Of a stretch of DNA of 64,000 nucleotides, positions 18,134 to 27,171 are shown one piece after another; position 1 is the stretch's first letter; every line of letters starts with the position of its first letter. The notes under the pieces are model-generated. The model was given only the letters and a program-made list of their open reading frames with translations. It ran no database searches and was not told the origin of the DNA. The DNA lies in the NCBI RefSeq assembly GCF_024398015.1, contig NZ_CP073747.1, positions 2,973,001 through 3,037,000 of the forward strand. The letters run 5' to 3'. Source of the stretch: Kordiimonas sp. SCSIO 12610. GTDB lineage: Bacteria > Pseudomonadota > Alphaproteobacteria > Sphingomonadales > Kordiimonadaceae. Both the position numbers and the translations under genes were made by a program.

Positions 18134-19483
18134 TTATGAATTCGGCATTTCTCCTGATGGCACATCTGTTTTCAAATGTACAACACGCTGCGGATATGGA
18201 AACTCGATATCGTTATCCAAAAATTTATCCCATATCCTGATCATAACATCACTAGCAATATTTGAGACACCATCCTGCGGGTCCTGAATCCACATACGAA
18301 GTTCCAGATCCACACCATCAGCACCAAACCCTTTCAACAAGGTTTTAGGTGCAGGATTAGCCAAAATACGCTGCTCCTCTGAGGCTGCGTCAACCATCAA
18401 ACTCATCGCCTTTTTGATATCGCTTTGGTATGATACCTGCACCGGAATTCTTCGACGAACCAGCTTGTGAGAGTGTGACCAATTCACTACCGGCTGCGTA
18501 ATCATGTCCTCGTTCGGGATTAAAAATTCAGTGCCGTCTCTTGTTATTACGGATGTGTAACGAGCAGCCAATTTATTGATTCGCCCATAGGTTCCAGCAG
18601 TTTCAATCACATCACCCGGCTTGATTGACCGATCGATCAAAAGGATAATTCCCGATATGAAATTCCCCACAACCTTTTGAAGACCAAATCCAATACCGAC
18701 ACCAAGGGCACCACCAAATACGGCAAGTGCCGTCAGATCAATTCCCGTTGCATTCAAGGAAATCAGGAATGCAATGGCCAAGAGAATGATTCGGCCCGAT
18801 TTAGATATAAGAACAGCGGCACTGGGCGGAAGCGAGCTAATGGCTTTTATTCGAGTCTCTATGAGTCGTGATAACGCCAAGGCCAACCACATAAAGAATA
18901 CGAAACTTAAAACACCAACAATTACATCAAGGACAGAAATGTTCACTTCACCCAAAGAGAAGCGTGCGCCGTCCAATATATCGATAACAGGATCAAGTAG
19001 CCCAACAATATTGAGCGCAGCGAGTGCCCAAGCGAAAATAGCGACAACCCTTGCAAATTCACGATTTTCGATCAGGCCAACCGCTAATCTTATCACAATC
19101 CAAGCGGTTAAAAGACTAGTCGCAATTGGCAGCAGATAGATATTGGTCAGGAAAGGTTCTAGCGCAAACCTGCCGCTCCATAGGAAAAACAGTGCGATTG
19201 CACCAGAAAGAAGGGGCTGAAGAAACCGACGCCCAACGCCAGCCCAATCTATTCGATGCTGGCTAAACCCAACTGGTTTTCTATCGCTTTCTGTATCTCT
19301 GTATGTCTTGATAATACGAGTGGCGCTTTTGTGGGTCCAGCGCGTAATGATGCGTGCAAGAAAGAAGGCGATAATCAGTACAGCGATTTCAATGAGCCGC
19401 TCAGGCTCAAAGAAATTCACATTCAACCACAGCCAAATTTCATTCAGCCAAGCAATGACTTGTTTACCGACATCATCAACCAT
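18134..19483 (-). CDS. MscS-family mechanosensitive channel
   Basis: The 449-residue inner-membrane protein has several N-terminal hydrophobic segments followed by the MscS pore and beta-domain core: ALGVGIGFGLQKVVGNFISG, then IDRSIKPGDVIE, then a beta-rich part with IPNEDMITQPVVNWS. The family opens under membrane tension to release solutes after osmotic downshift. It has more membrane segments than E. coli MscS (three), as in YbdG/YnaI-like members. The upstream neighbour tadA on the same strand is 53 bases away. Confidence 0.9.
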   Translation of the reverse strand: MVDDVGKQVIAWLNEIWLWLNVNFFEPERLIEIAVLIIAFFLARIITRWTHKSATRIIKTYRDTESDRKPVGFSQHRIDWAGVGRRFLQPLLSGAIALFFLWSGRFALEPFLTNIYLLPIATSLLTAWIVIRLAVGLIENREFARVVAIFAWALAALNIVGLLDPVIDILDGARFSLGEVNISVLDVIVGVLSFVFFMWLALALSRLIETRIKAISSLPPSAAVLISKSGRIILLAIAFLISLNATGIDLTALAVFGGALGVGIGFGLQKVVGNFISGIILLIDRSIKPGDVIETAGTYGRINKLAARYTSVITRDGTEFLIPNEDMITQPVVNWSHSHKLVRRRIPVQVSYQSDIKKAMSLMVDAASEEQRILANPAPKTLLKGFGADGVDLELRMWIQDPQDGVSNIASDVMIRIWDKFLDNDIEFPYPQRVVHLKTDVPSGEMPNS

Positions 19484-19536
19484 ACAATTAGCCTAACCTA
19501 CTCACCTGCAGGGCATCAAGCCCGCATTTCCGAAAG

Positions 19537-19989
19537 TCACCGTTTGGACGCAAAGAAATCCTTTAATATTTCTGATGCCTCTGCCTCACATATTCCGCCA
19601 TATATTTCAGGCTTATGGTGCGTCGTTGGCTGATTAAATATTCTAGCACCAACCGTAACCCCCCCACCTTTCGGGTCATCAGCACCAAAATAAATACGCC
19701 TGATACGTGCGAAAGCAATGGCCTGAGCGCACATAGCACAAGGCTCCAAAGTCACATGCAGATCACAGCCTTCTAACCTTTCCGAACCAAATTTCTTTGC
19801 AGCTGCTCGGATTGCAAGGATTTCTGCGTGCGCAGTAGGGTCACATGTTTCCACAACCCTGTTACCAGCTTTCGCGAGCACTTCCCCGCTACTCGATACG
19901 ACCACAGCACCAACAGGCACTTCACCGCGGCTCGCAGCAGCACGCGCTTCATCAAGGGCAAGATGCATGAATGGAAACTGATCAATCAT
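19537..19989 (-). CDS. tadA: tRNA-specific adenosine deaminase TadA
   Basis: It deaminates A34 of tRNA-Arg(ACG) to inosine. The zinc deaminase motifs are H54-A-E56 and PCAMC with C84 and C87. The 150-residue length and the C-terminal GGVTVGARIFN region fit TadA better than free-base or cytidine deaminases. The ATG at 19989 has AAGGA upstream. It is divergent from the pseudouridine synthase gene. Confidence 0.93.
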   Translation of the reverse strand: MIDQFPFMHLALDEARAAASRGEVPVGAVVVSSSGEVLAKAGNRVVETCDPTAHAEILAIRAAAKKFGSERLEGCDLHVTLEPCAMCAQAIAFARIRRIYFGADDPKGGGVTVGARIFNQPTTHHKPEIYGGICEAEASEILKDFFASKR

Positions 19990-20102
19990 AGTATCCTTCT
20001 CGTAGCTTGTGCTTCAAAGGTCAAGTATAGAACAGTTTTATTAGGCGATATATCCAGCAAAGTTTGTTGCGGTCTGACTTAATCAGGCCTATTGTGCGCC
20101 CC

Positions 20103-21086
20103 ATGACAGAAGATAATAAAAAACAAGAGAATGAAGCAAAAGGCGAGCGCATTGCGAAAGCATTAGCGCGTGCAGGTGTAGCCTCCCGCCGTGAAGTCGA
20201 GCGGATGATTGAAGCTGGCCGTATCTATGTTCGCGGCAAAAAACTTGAAACCGCCGCCTTTTTGGTCACATCCCTAAGAGGAATAACTGTTGACGGCGTT
20301 CATGTGGCTGATCAAGTTTCGCACACAAGGTTGTGGCGGTTTAATAAACCGCGCGGTGTATTAACAACCCATCATGACCCACAAGGTAGGCCAACAGTTT
20401 TTGATAAATTGCCCGAACATATGGGACGCGTTATTTCTGTTGGGCGCTTGGATATGAACACAGAGGGGCTACTGCTTCTTACCAACGATGGTGAACTGGC
20501 GCGGTATTTGGAACTACCTTCCACAGCCTTGACCCGCCGGTATCGGGTTCGTGTTCATGGACGTGTTAATGAAAAAGCGCTTGCCAGATTGAAGGACGGT
20601 GTAACGATCGACGGAACCCATTATGGTGAGATTGAAGCCGCATTAGAACGCCAAACAGGTGCTAACGCATGGCTGACAGTAGCGATCAAAGAAGGCAAGA
20701 ACCGGGAAGTCCGCCGGATTATGGAACATCTCGGTCTTGAAGTGAACCGCCTGATACGCACACATTATGGTCCTTTCACAATGACCAATATCCCGCTTGG
20801 CGGTGCAACAGTGGTCGGCGAAAAGCAAATGTATGATGCGCTCGGCGATTATTTCAAAGATGCGCCGCAAAGCGTTGCAGCACCTGAGAAAAAACGTGAC
20901 CCATCCAAATGGGCAAAAGCAAAGCCAAAAACAAAGGTTGAACTTGGAGCATCACGGCGCCGGAAGGCAATGGCCGCCCGTAAGAACGAGGACAGCAGCA
21001 AAAAAGCAAAAAGCAAAAACACGAAGGCCAATGCAAAACCCAATACTAAACAGCCGCCTGCTAATCCGCGAAAGCCTAAAGCCTGA
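20103..21086 (+). CDS. RsuA/RluB-family rRNA pseudouridine synthase
   Basis: An N-terminal S4 RNA-binding domain (residues 15-65, RIAKALARAGVASRREVERM) precedes the catalytic domain with GRLDMNTEGLLLLTND, where D117 is the catalytic Asp. RluB, which modifies 23S rRNA U2605 in E. coli, is the nearest guess. The last 90 residues form a Lys/Ala-rich basic tail, a common addition in alphaproteobacterial members. I use the ATG at 20103 and not a TTG 13 codons upstream. The rsmD gene follows after two bases, making a small ribosome-modification operon. Confidence 0.9.
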   Translation: MTEDNKKQENEAKGERIAKALARAGVASRREVERMIEAGRIYVRGKKLETAAFLVTSLRGITVDGVHVADQVSHTRLWRFNKPRGVLTTHHDPQGRPTVFDKLPEHMGRVISVGRLDMNTEGLLLLTNDGELARYLELPSTALTRRYRVRVHGRVNEKALARLKDGVTIDGTHYGEIEAALERQTGANAWLTVAIKEGKNREVRRIMEHLGLEVNRLIRTHYGPFTMTNIPLGGATVVGEKQMYDALGDYFKDAPQSVAAPEKKRDPSKWAKAKPKTKVELGASRRRKAMAARKNEDSSKKAKSKNTKANAKPNTKQPPANPRKPKA

Positions 21087-21088
21087 CC

Positions 21089-21646
21089 ATGACACGTATA
21101 ATTGCTGGCAAATATAGAGGGCGTAAACTGAAAGTCGCAGAGGGTAGAGATATCCGCCCGACAACGGATCGCATGCGGGAAAGGGTTTTCTCAATGCTTG
21201 GCCATCATCGGTATCCAGATATGCATGACGCGAGGGTTGCAGACCTATTTGCTGGAACGGGTGCTCTGGGGCTTGAAGCCCTGTCCCGCGGGGCAAGACA
21301 CATAACCTTTGTCGAGAAATCCCAATCTTCGCTGGATAACCTTGATCATAATATCTCATCCCTCGATGTTCGCGATCACGTGACAGTCCTGAAGGTAAGT
21401 GCGCGCGCATTACCTCCAATTAGCGATCCCTATGATTTTATATTTATGGACCCGCCGTATCGTATGGGTCTATTGGAACCCACACTAGAAAGAATCACAT
21501 CTTCCAAGTGGCTGTCAAATGATGGCGTCATTATTGCTGAACTTGCTAGTGACGACGACATAGATTTTACAGATAGCCTTGAGCTGGTGGACGAACGTAT
21601 TCAAGGCCAACAACGCGTTGTTTTTCTGAAGCAAAAACCAATCTGA
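21089..21646 (+). CDS. rsmD: 16S rRNA (guanine966-N2)-methyltransferase RsmD
   Basis: This SAM-dependent methyltransferase of 185 residues acts on G966 of 16S rRNA in the assembled small subunit. Its N-terminal IIAGKYRGRKL and RPTTDRMRERVFSML motifs are RsmD signatures. The SAM loop FAGTGALG is at 54-61 and the catalytic DPPY at 121-124. It is directly coupled to the upstream pseudouridine synthase gene with two bases between them. Confidence 0.95.
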   Translation: MTRIIAGKYRGRKLKVAEGRDIRPTTDRMRERVFSMLGHHRYPDMHDARVADLFAGTGALGLEALSRGARHITFVEKSQSSLDNLDHNISSLDVRDHVTVLKVSARALPPISDPYDFIFMDPPYRMGLLEPTLERITSSKWLSNDGVIIAELASDDDIDFTDSLELVDERIQGQQRVVFLKQKPI

Positions 21647-21756
21647 CCTCTAGAAAATCAATTTAATGATAAGAGGAAATTTCATCACAACATATTGGCA
21701 AACATAGAAAAATCTGCGACATTTCTATCCAATGACAAATGCGATAAGGGTTTCCT

Positions 21757-24126
21757 ATGCACGAAAAGGAATTACGGCTAGCATTAGTATGCTACGGTGG
21801 GGCATCCCTTGCAGTGTATATGAATGGAATTTCCAACGAAATTTTAAAACTGGTCCGCGCTAGCCGCTCTTACCATCAGATTGCCGATCGCGAAGCCCGT
21901 AAATCTGCCACATACGGGTCAGTAGAAACTCTGCGAAATCACCCGTCTGATAGCGAAGATTTATACTTCGACCTTCTAAAATTATTGGGACATAAAATAG
22001 ACTTACGGGTTGTAGTTGATATTGTATCTGGCACTTCCGCTGGTGGCATCAACGGTATTTTTCTCGCTCGCGCCCTTGCTCATGACCTCTCTTTTGACCC
22101 TCTACGAACCATGTGGCTTGAGCTCGGTGATGTAGAAAAATTGATGGATGATCAAACAATCGCTGGAAAATGGAGCAAGGCATACATCTACCCATTCGTT
22201 TCCTTCATTCAGCGTAAAGTCCTTGGACGCCTCAAAACCGATGAAAATAGCAAAAGGAAGTTTTCACGCTTCATCCGTTCCAAGTGGTTTCATCCACCAT
22301 TCTCTGGGGAAACCATGCTGAAATGGATGCTTGATGCCTGTGAAAATATGGGAAATTCAGATCAGGATGCAAGCTTATTACCCTCAGGACACCGTCTTGA
22401 CCTGTTCGTTAGCTTAACCAACTTTTACGGGCGACCAAGGCGATTAAAACTGCACGACCCACAGGAAATTTCGGAGAGGGAGCACAGAGTTAATATTAGT
22501 TTCACCTATTTAAACTCACAGAAAAAAGCAGCTTTAAGCCAATTTACAGAAGCACACATACCAGGACTGGGCTTTGCGGCAAGGGCAACCTCGTCTTTTC
22601 CTGGTGCCTTCCCCCCCGTGCAACTTAAACATCTCGATACAATGCTTAAAAAGCGCAAACAATCATGGCCAGCCAAAGATGACTTTGTTCGTAAAAACTT
22701 TAAGCATTTCCGAAATATGCCTGATGAACTTGCCAATGTTTCGTTCATAGATGGCGGTGTTACCAATAATAAACCCTTTCAGGGTGTCATTAGCGCCATT
22801 CAAGAAAGACCAGCACACAGAGAAGTTGACCGAAGAATTATTTATGTTGAGCCCCTACCTGACGACCCGGATAAAATTCAAGCCTTAGGTAAGGACACAG
22901 AAAGTCCAGGTTTTTTCAAAAATATACTCGGCTCGCTCACGACAATACCACGCAATGAGCCAATTTATGATGATTTGAGAGTTATCGAACAGCATAACGC
23001 ACTCGCAAAAAATACAGATCTTGTTTCAGCTTCTGCCCAAGAGGAAGTTCAGCTTCTTATCGCGAAAAACCTTAAGTTCAAACCAAATAAGAAAATTGAT
23101 GAACAGCAATTAGCTAGCTGGCGTGATAAAACCCATGAACTCGCCAAGAAAAACGCAGGCTTTTCATACGCCAACTATCGTCAAATCAAAACAATACGTA
23201 TTCTTGAGCGACTAGCAAAACTAACTGCGAAATTGGTCTTAACGGATGAGGTTGACGACTATAATATAGCCTTAGAACACCTCGTTGAATGGGCATATTC
23301 AGAAGGTATTCTGAACAATTGCAATGGCCATACCGATACCCTTTGCGAAGCCCTCTATATTAAGTTTCTGAAAGAATTTGATGTAGATTTCCGCATGCGG
23401 CGCCTCAGGTTTATGATCAAACGCGTTAACCGCCTTCAGTCTGATCATGGATTTGACGGAATATCTGATGATCTACAAAATGCAAAACGTGAAATTTATT
23501 TACTTCTGGAGCGCTATAAATCACGTTGGCAACAAGGCTTCTATACTGATTTCTGGGAAGTAGAAAAGTTTTCCTCTACACACATCCCGACTGTCCTGAC
23601 TAAAATAGCAGGGCAAATGTTCCTTGAGGACCTGGACGCCGAGGCAGACCTTTCGATTACCAACCTCATCAATCAATCAGATGATGAAAAATTCAGAGAG
23701 TGCCTGTTCCACGGATATATTGGCTTTTCCTTCTACGATATTCTTGCACTACCGATGATGACAAAGAATGATTTGTACGAAATGGAAGAAATTCGTATAG
23801 ATCGCATCAGTCCACTCGACTGTAAAAACATTTCCGGTAAAAGCGAAACAGCGTATCGAAACCCATTGCTTGGAACAGAACTTGGCAACTTCGGGGCATT
23901 TTTCAGCAGAAAAGCGAGGGAAAACGACTATATCTGGGGTCGTTTACACGGTGCCCACAGAATGATCGACTTTCTTATTGATTCTGCGGGTCCTGATGCT
24001 TTGCCGAAAAGCTTTGACATTAAGCATTTCAGGAAGAGATTGTATCGCCGTATCTTAGAGGCAGAAAAGCAAAATATGCTAGAAACACAAGAGTTGATAG
24101 ATCAGCTTTTAGATGAACTTTGCTGA
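21757..24126 (+). CDS. Patatin-like phospholipase with DUF3376-type C-terminal region
   Basis: The 789-residue protein opens with LALVCYGGASLAVYMNG, the glycine-rich oxyanion segment, then has GTSAGG with nucleophile S94 and the catalytic D332 in DGGVTNNKPF. This Ser-Asp dyad belongs to patatin-type acyl hydrolases. After about residue 400 the protein is mostly helical and charged with no other motif, matching the long patatin-related proteins (TIGR03607/DUF3376 type). No signal peptide is evident, so it is probably cytosolic or inner-membrane associated. Its substrate is unknown. The 110-base upstream gap separates it from rsmD. Confidence 0.87.
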   Translation: MHEKELRLALVCYGGASLAVYMNGISNEILKLVRASRSYHQIADREARKSATYGSVETLRNHPSDSEDLYFDLLKLLGHKIDLRVVVDIVSGTSAGGINGIFLARALAHDLSFDPLRTMWLELGDVEKLMDDQTIAGKWSKAYIYPFVSFIQRKVLGRLKTDENSKRKFSRFIRSKWFHPPFSGETMLKWMLDACENMGNSDQDASLLPSGHRLDLFVSLTNFYGRPRRLKLHDPQEISEREHRVNISFTYLNSQKKAALSQFTEAHIPGLGFAARATSSFPGAFPPVQLKHLDTMLKKRKQSWPAKDDFVRKNFKHFRNMPDELANVSFIDGGVTNNKPFQGVISAIQERPAHREVDRRIIYVEPLPDDPDKIQALGKDTESPGFFKNILGSLTTIPRNEPIYDDLRVIEQHNALAKNTDLVSASAQEEVQLLIAKNLKFKPNKKIDEQQLASWRDKTHELAKKNAGFSYANYRQIKTIRILERLAKLTAKLVLTDEVDDYNIALEHLVEWAYSEGILNNCNGHTDTLCEALYIKFLKEFDVDFRMRRLRFMIKRVNRLQSDHGFDGISDDLQNAKREIYLLLERYKSRWQQGFYTDFWEVEKFSSTHIPTVLTKIAGQMFLEDLDAEADLSITNLINQSDDEKFRECLFHGYIGFSFYDILALPMMTKNDLYEMEEIRIDRISPLDCKNISGKSETAYRNPLLGTELGNFGAFFSRKARENDYIWGRLHGAHRMIDFLIDSAGPDALPKSFDIKHFRKRLYRRILEAEKQNMLETQELIDQLLDELC

Positions 24127-24138
24127 CATCAATATGGC

Positions 24139-26061
24139 CTAACGCCGCCCAAACAACTTTTCAATGTCTGCCAGTTTCAATTCAACATACGTTGGACGCC
24201 CATGATTACACTGTCCTGAATGGGGCGTGGCCTCCATCTCCCGCAAGAGTGCGTTCATTTCGTCAACATTTAGTCGCCGTCCCGAACGCACACTGCCGTG
24301 ACACGCCATTGTTCCACAAACTTCTTCCAGTTTTTCCTTTAGAGATAAAGCCTGATCATATTCAGTAAGCTCGTCCGCCAAGTCCCGCACTAACCCCTTA
24401 ACATCTACCTTACCAAGCAAGGCAGGCACTTCCCGCACGACAACAGCCCCCTCACCAAACGCTTCCAGTATCAAACCCAAATTCGCTAACTCATCAACCC
24501 GCGCCAATAAGCGTTCCGCAGGACCTTCTTCCAATTCAACAACTTCAGGCAATAACAAGGCCTGCCTCGCGACACCCGTTTCATCCATCGCTGCCTTCAT
24601 ACGCTCATAAACAAGGCGCTCATGGGCTGCATGCTGGTCAACAATAACGATGCCGTCCTCCGTTTGCGAAACAATATATGTTGCGTGAACCTGTCCGCGT
24701 GCGACACCCAGCGGGAAACTCTGCGGTTTATCGTCTGTAAAACTGTGGAAATTTTCAGTCGAAGTCTCTTGGACGAATTGCGCGCTTGGTTGATCGATCG
24801 CCCCTTTAGGGTCAAGTTTCAGTTGCGCGGAGTCAGAAAATACCAATCCTTCGCTTTGACCAGTAGGTGCGTATACTTGATTAACAACTTCACTAAAGCC
24901 TTTGGGTAAATTCGGCCTTTCAGCCTGACGAACCCATGGCAGTCCTGATGTGTGGCCCGTTTGCGCTTTCATTGCCCCAAGAGCCGCGCCCGCTACGGTC
25001 GTCGATGCACGGTGCCCAGCCTCCGCAAGGGCATGTCTGAGCGCCGATACAATTAATCCTCGAACAAGGCCCGCATCCTTGAAGCGGACTTCTGCCTTTG
25101 CAGGATGCACGTTCACATCAACAAATTCGCTTGGAACTTCAAGGAACAGCGACAGGATAGGATGTCTGTCACGGGCCAGATAATCCTGATAGGCGCCGCG
25201 AACAGCACCGATCAACAACCTGTCTTTAACGGGTCTGCCGTTTACAAATAAATACTGATGTTGCGCATTGCCGCGGCTATAGGTTGGCAGGCCCGCAAAT
25301 CCCGTTAAGCGAAGGCCTTCCCGCTCAGCGTCAATAGCTAATGCATTTTCGCGGAATTCCTTACCCAAAATCGCACCAAGACGTTCCAGGCGCGCATCTT
25401 CGGTTAATCCAGCGGTTGGTGGCGCTCTGAAGGTTGTGCGGTTTCCATCCGAAAGTGAAAATGCGATGTCCGGATGCGCCATCGCTAACCGCTTCAGAAC
25501 ATCGCCTGCCTGGCCATATTCAGTACGGGCCGTTTTCATGAATTTCAGACGTGCAGGTGTCGCATAAAATAAATCACGGACTTCAATTCTGGTACCGCCA
25601 TTAATGCTTGCGGGTTTCACATCCATTTTGGTGCCCGCATCAACACATATGGACCACGCCGCCCCGGCACCGCGCTCCCGCGACGTAACCTCTAATTTCG
25701 CAACGGCACCAATTGACGCTAACGCTTCCCCCCTGAAACCTAGTGAAGCGATATTAACCAGGTCCTCATCCGATAGTTTGGATGTTGCATGCCGCTCCAC
25801 GGCTAATAACAGTTCTTCCGAGCTCATGCCGCGACCGTCATCGATAACCTGTATAAGTGTACGACCGCCATCAATCATCGTAACATCAATACGTGTTGAT
25901 CCTGCGTCTATGCTATTTTCAACAAGTTCTTTAACAGCGCTCGCAGGGCGCTCAACAACTTCGCCCGCCGCTATCCGGTTAATTGTGCGCTCACTAAGAA
26001 GGCGAATAATACCTGCTGTTTTTGGCAAGGCTTCACGCATATGTTTTGAATGATCAGTCAT
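24139..26061 (-). CDS. mutL: DNA mismatch repair protein MutL
   Basis: This 640-residue protein has the GHKL ATPase motifs [16 protein letters not shown] and [10 protein letters not shown] at the N terminus. The C-terminal part has the metal-binding endonuclease motif [12 protein letters not shown], plus ACHGSVRSG and CNHGRPT. This is the nicking type of MutL found in bacteria that lack MutH. The gene converges on the patatin gene with 12 bases between them. A terminator upstream (26107-26142) separates it from the lipoprotein gene, so it probably has its own promoter. Confidence 0.96.
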   Translation of the reverse strand: MTDHSKHMREALPKTAGIIRLLSERTINRIAAGEVVERPASAVKELVENSIDAGSTRIDVTMIDGGRTLIQVIDDGRGMSSEELLLAVERHATSKLSDEDLVNIASLGFRGEALASIGAVAKLEVTSRERGAGAAWSICVDAGTKMDVKPASINGGTRIEVRDLFYATPARLKFMKTARTEYGQAGDVLKRLAMAHPDIAFSLSDGNRTTFRAPPTAGLTEDARLERLGAILGKEFRENALAIDAEREGLRLTGFAGLPTYSRGNAQHQYLFVNGRPVKDRLLIGAVRGAYQDYLARDRHPILSLFLEVPSEFVDVNVHPAKAEVRFKDAGLVRGLIVSALRHALAEAGHRASTTVAGAALGAMKAQTGHTSGLPWVRQAERPNLPKGFSEVVNQVYAPTGQSEGLVFSDSAQLKLDPKGAIDQPSAQFVQETSTENFHSFTDDKPQSFPLGVARGQVHATYIVSQTEDGIVIVDQHAAHERLVYERMKAAMDETGVARQALLLPEVVELEEGPAERLLARVDELANLGLILEAFGEGAVVVREVPALLGKVDVKGLVRDLADELTEYDQALSLKEKLEEVCGTMACHGSVRSGRRLNVDEMNALLREMEATPHSGQCNHGRPTYVELKLADIEKLFGRR

Positions 26062-26106
26062 GAAATAAAGTTAGAGGATGGAAGGAAACTAATCCAGTAG
26101 ATATCA

Positions 26107-26142
26107 ATAAAAAACCGCCAAATCATACAAAATTTGACGGTT
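26107..26142 (-). terminator. Intrinsic terminator after the BamF-like gene
   Basis: AACCGCCAAAT (26113-26123) and ATTTGACGGTT (26132-26142) form an 11-base stem with one G-U pair. On the minus strand it is followed by TTTTTT. It closes the ileS-lspA-lipoprotein unit before mutL. Confidence 0.8.
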
Positions 26143-26168
26143 ACAAAATTAAAAGCTATCAAGCGAGA

Positions 26169-26603
26169 TTATTCACGCGTCTCAGAGGATAAACGCTCGA
26201 TTTCAATATTATCTGGTCTGAACTGTCGATCTTCGATCTCTAGGAGATCAGCCAGTAAAAGTGTTTTTTTAACAACCTGTGCGTCCCCGCCATCCACATT
26301 CGAGCGGATATCTGGTTCTGAACTGCGAAGTTGTCTTAAGAGTGACAATTCACTGGAACTTTTAGGGACTTCCCGTTTAAATCGTTTTCCTGGAAACAAG
26401 GCCTCGAAAGCTTGCTGCGTTGGGTTGATTTCCTGTGCATGGGATTGACCCGCACGAGGAGGAGAAAGGGTTGCCTCTGGCGGCACAACAAGAGGTGAGC
26501 GACTAACGACTTCAAATTCATCGGGGCTAAACTTACCGCCGCCACCGCACGCCGAAACAACGCCAGCCATCACAACTATCATTGAAATTGATTTCAACTT
26601 CAT
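26169..26603 (-). CDS. BamF-like (DUF3035) outer-membrane lipoprotein
   Basis: The 144-residue product has a signal sequence ending in the lipobox VSAC with acylated C19, followed by glycines and SPDEFEVVSRSPLVVPPEATLSPP-type proline-rich sequence. This pattern is that of the DUF3035 family, found in alphaproteobacteria and described there as BamF, a subunit of the outer-membrane beta-barrel assembly machine. I use the ATG at 26603 with GGAGAG upstream, which puts the signal peptide at the N terminus. It follows lspA, the enzyme that would process its own precursor, by 31 bases. Confidence 0.82.
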   Translation of the reverse strand: MKLKSISMIVVMAGVVSACGGGGKFSPDEFEVVSRSPLVVPPEATLSPPRAGQSHAQEINPTQQAFEALFPGKRFKREVPKSSSELSLLRQLRSSEPDIRSNVDGGDAQVVKKTLLLADLLEIEDRQFRPDNIEIERLSSETRE

Positions 26604-26634
26604 TTTTTCTCTCCACATTCAGCAGACATAAACC

Positions 26635-27171
26635 TTATTCTACCTTTGAGGCATTTTTAGGGCTTTTTACGCTGGTTCGCAACCCATCAATAATAAGAAA
26701 TACAACACCGATTGAAATAGCACTATCGGCAATATTGAACACATAGAAACTATAGTCAAAAGCATAAAAATGCAGGAAGTCGACAACAGCACCATGAACA
26801 AAGCGATCAATCACATTCCCAATCGCACCGCCTAGTATCAGCGAAAGCGCAATCGCTTCTGGCTTACGTTTGGTATCCTTCAACCACCACAATAACCAAA
26901 GACTGATTAACCATGTCAGAACAATAATACCCCATTTCCCAAGATACTCGTCAAGCGGAAGCCCCATGGAAATACTATTATTCCACACCATAGTCAGACT
27001 GAAAAATGGTAGTATCTGCACACTGGATTTAAGAGGTAAATTATAAACTTCTAAAATCCACCATTTACTCAACTGATCAACGGCAAGAATACAAAAAGTA
27101 ATAACCAGCCCAATCATAAAATATGATCGCCCTATAGGCTCAGGCTGGTTATTTTCTTCAATTGACGTCAT
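26635..27171 (-). CDS. lspA: Lipoprotein signal peptidase LspA
   Basis: This inner-membrane aspartic peptidase removes the signal peptide from prolipoproteins after lipidation. The 178-residue protein has four membrane segments. The catalytic pair is seen as the Asp in GAIGNVIDRFVHGAVVDFL and the Asp in FNIADSAIS. The start codon overlaps the ileS stop by one base (TAATG), so the two genes are translationally coupled, an arrangement common in proteobacteria. Confidence 0.96.
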   Translation of the reverse strand: MTSIEENNQPEPIGRSYFMIGLVITFCILAVDQLSKWWILEVYNLPLKSSVQILPFFSLTMVWNNSISMGLPLDEYLGKWGIIVLTWLISLWLLWWLKDTKRKPEAIALSLILGGAIGNVIDRFVHGAVVDFLHFYAFDYSFYVFNIADSAISIGVVFLIIDGLRTSVKSPKNASKVE

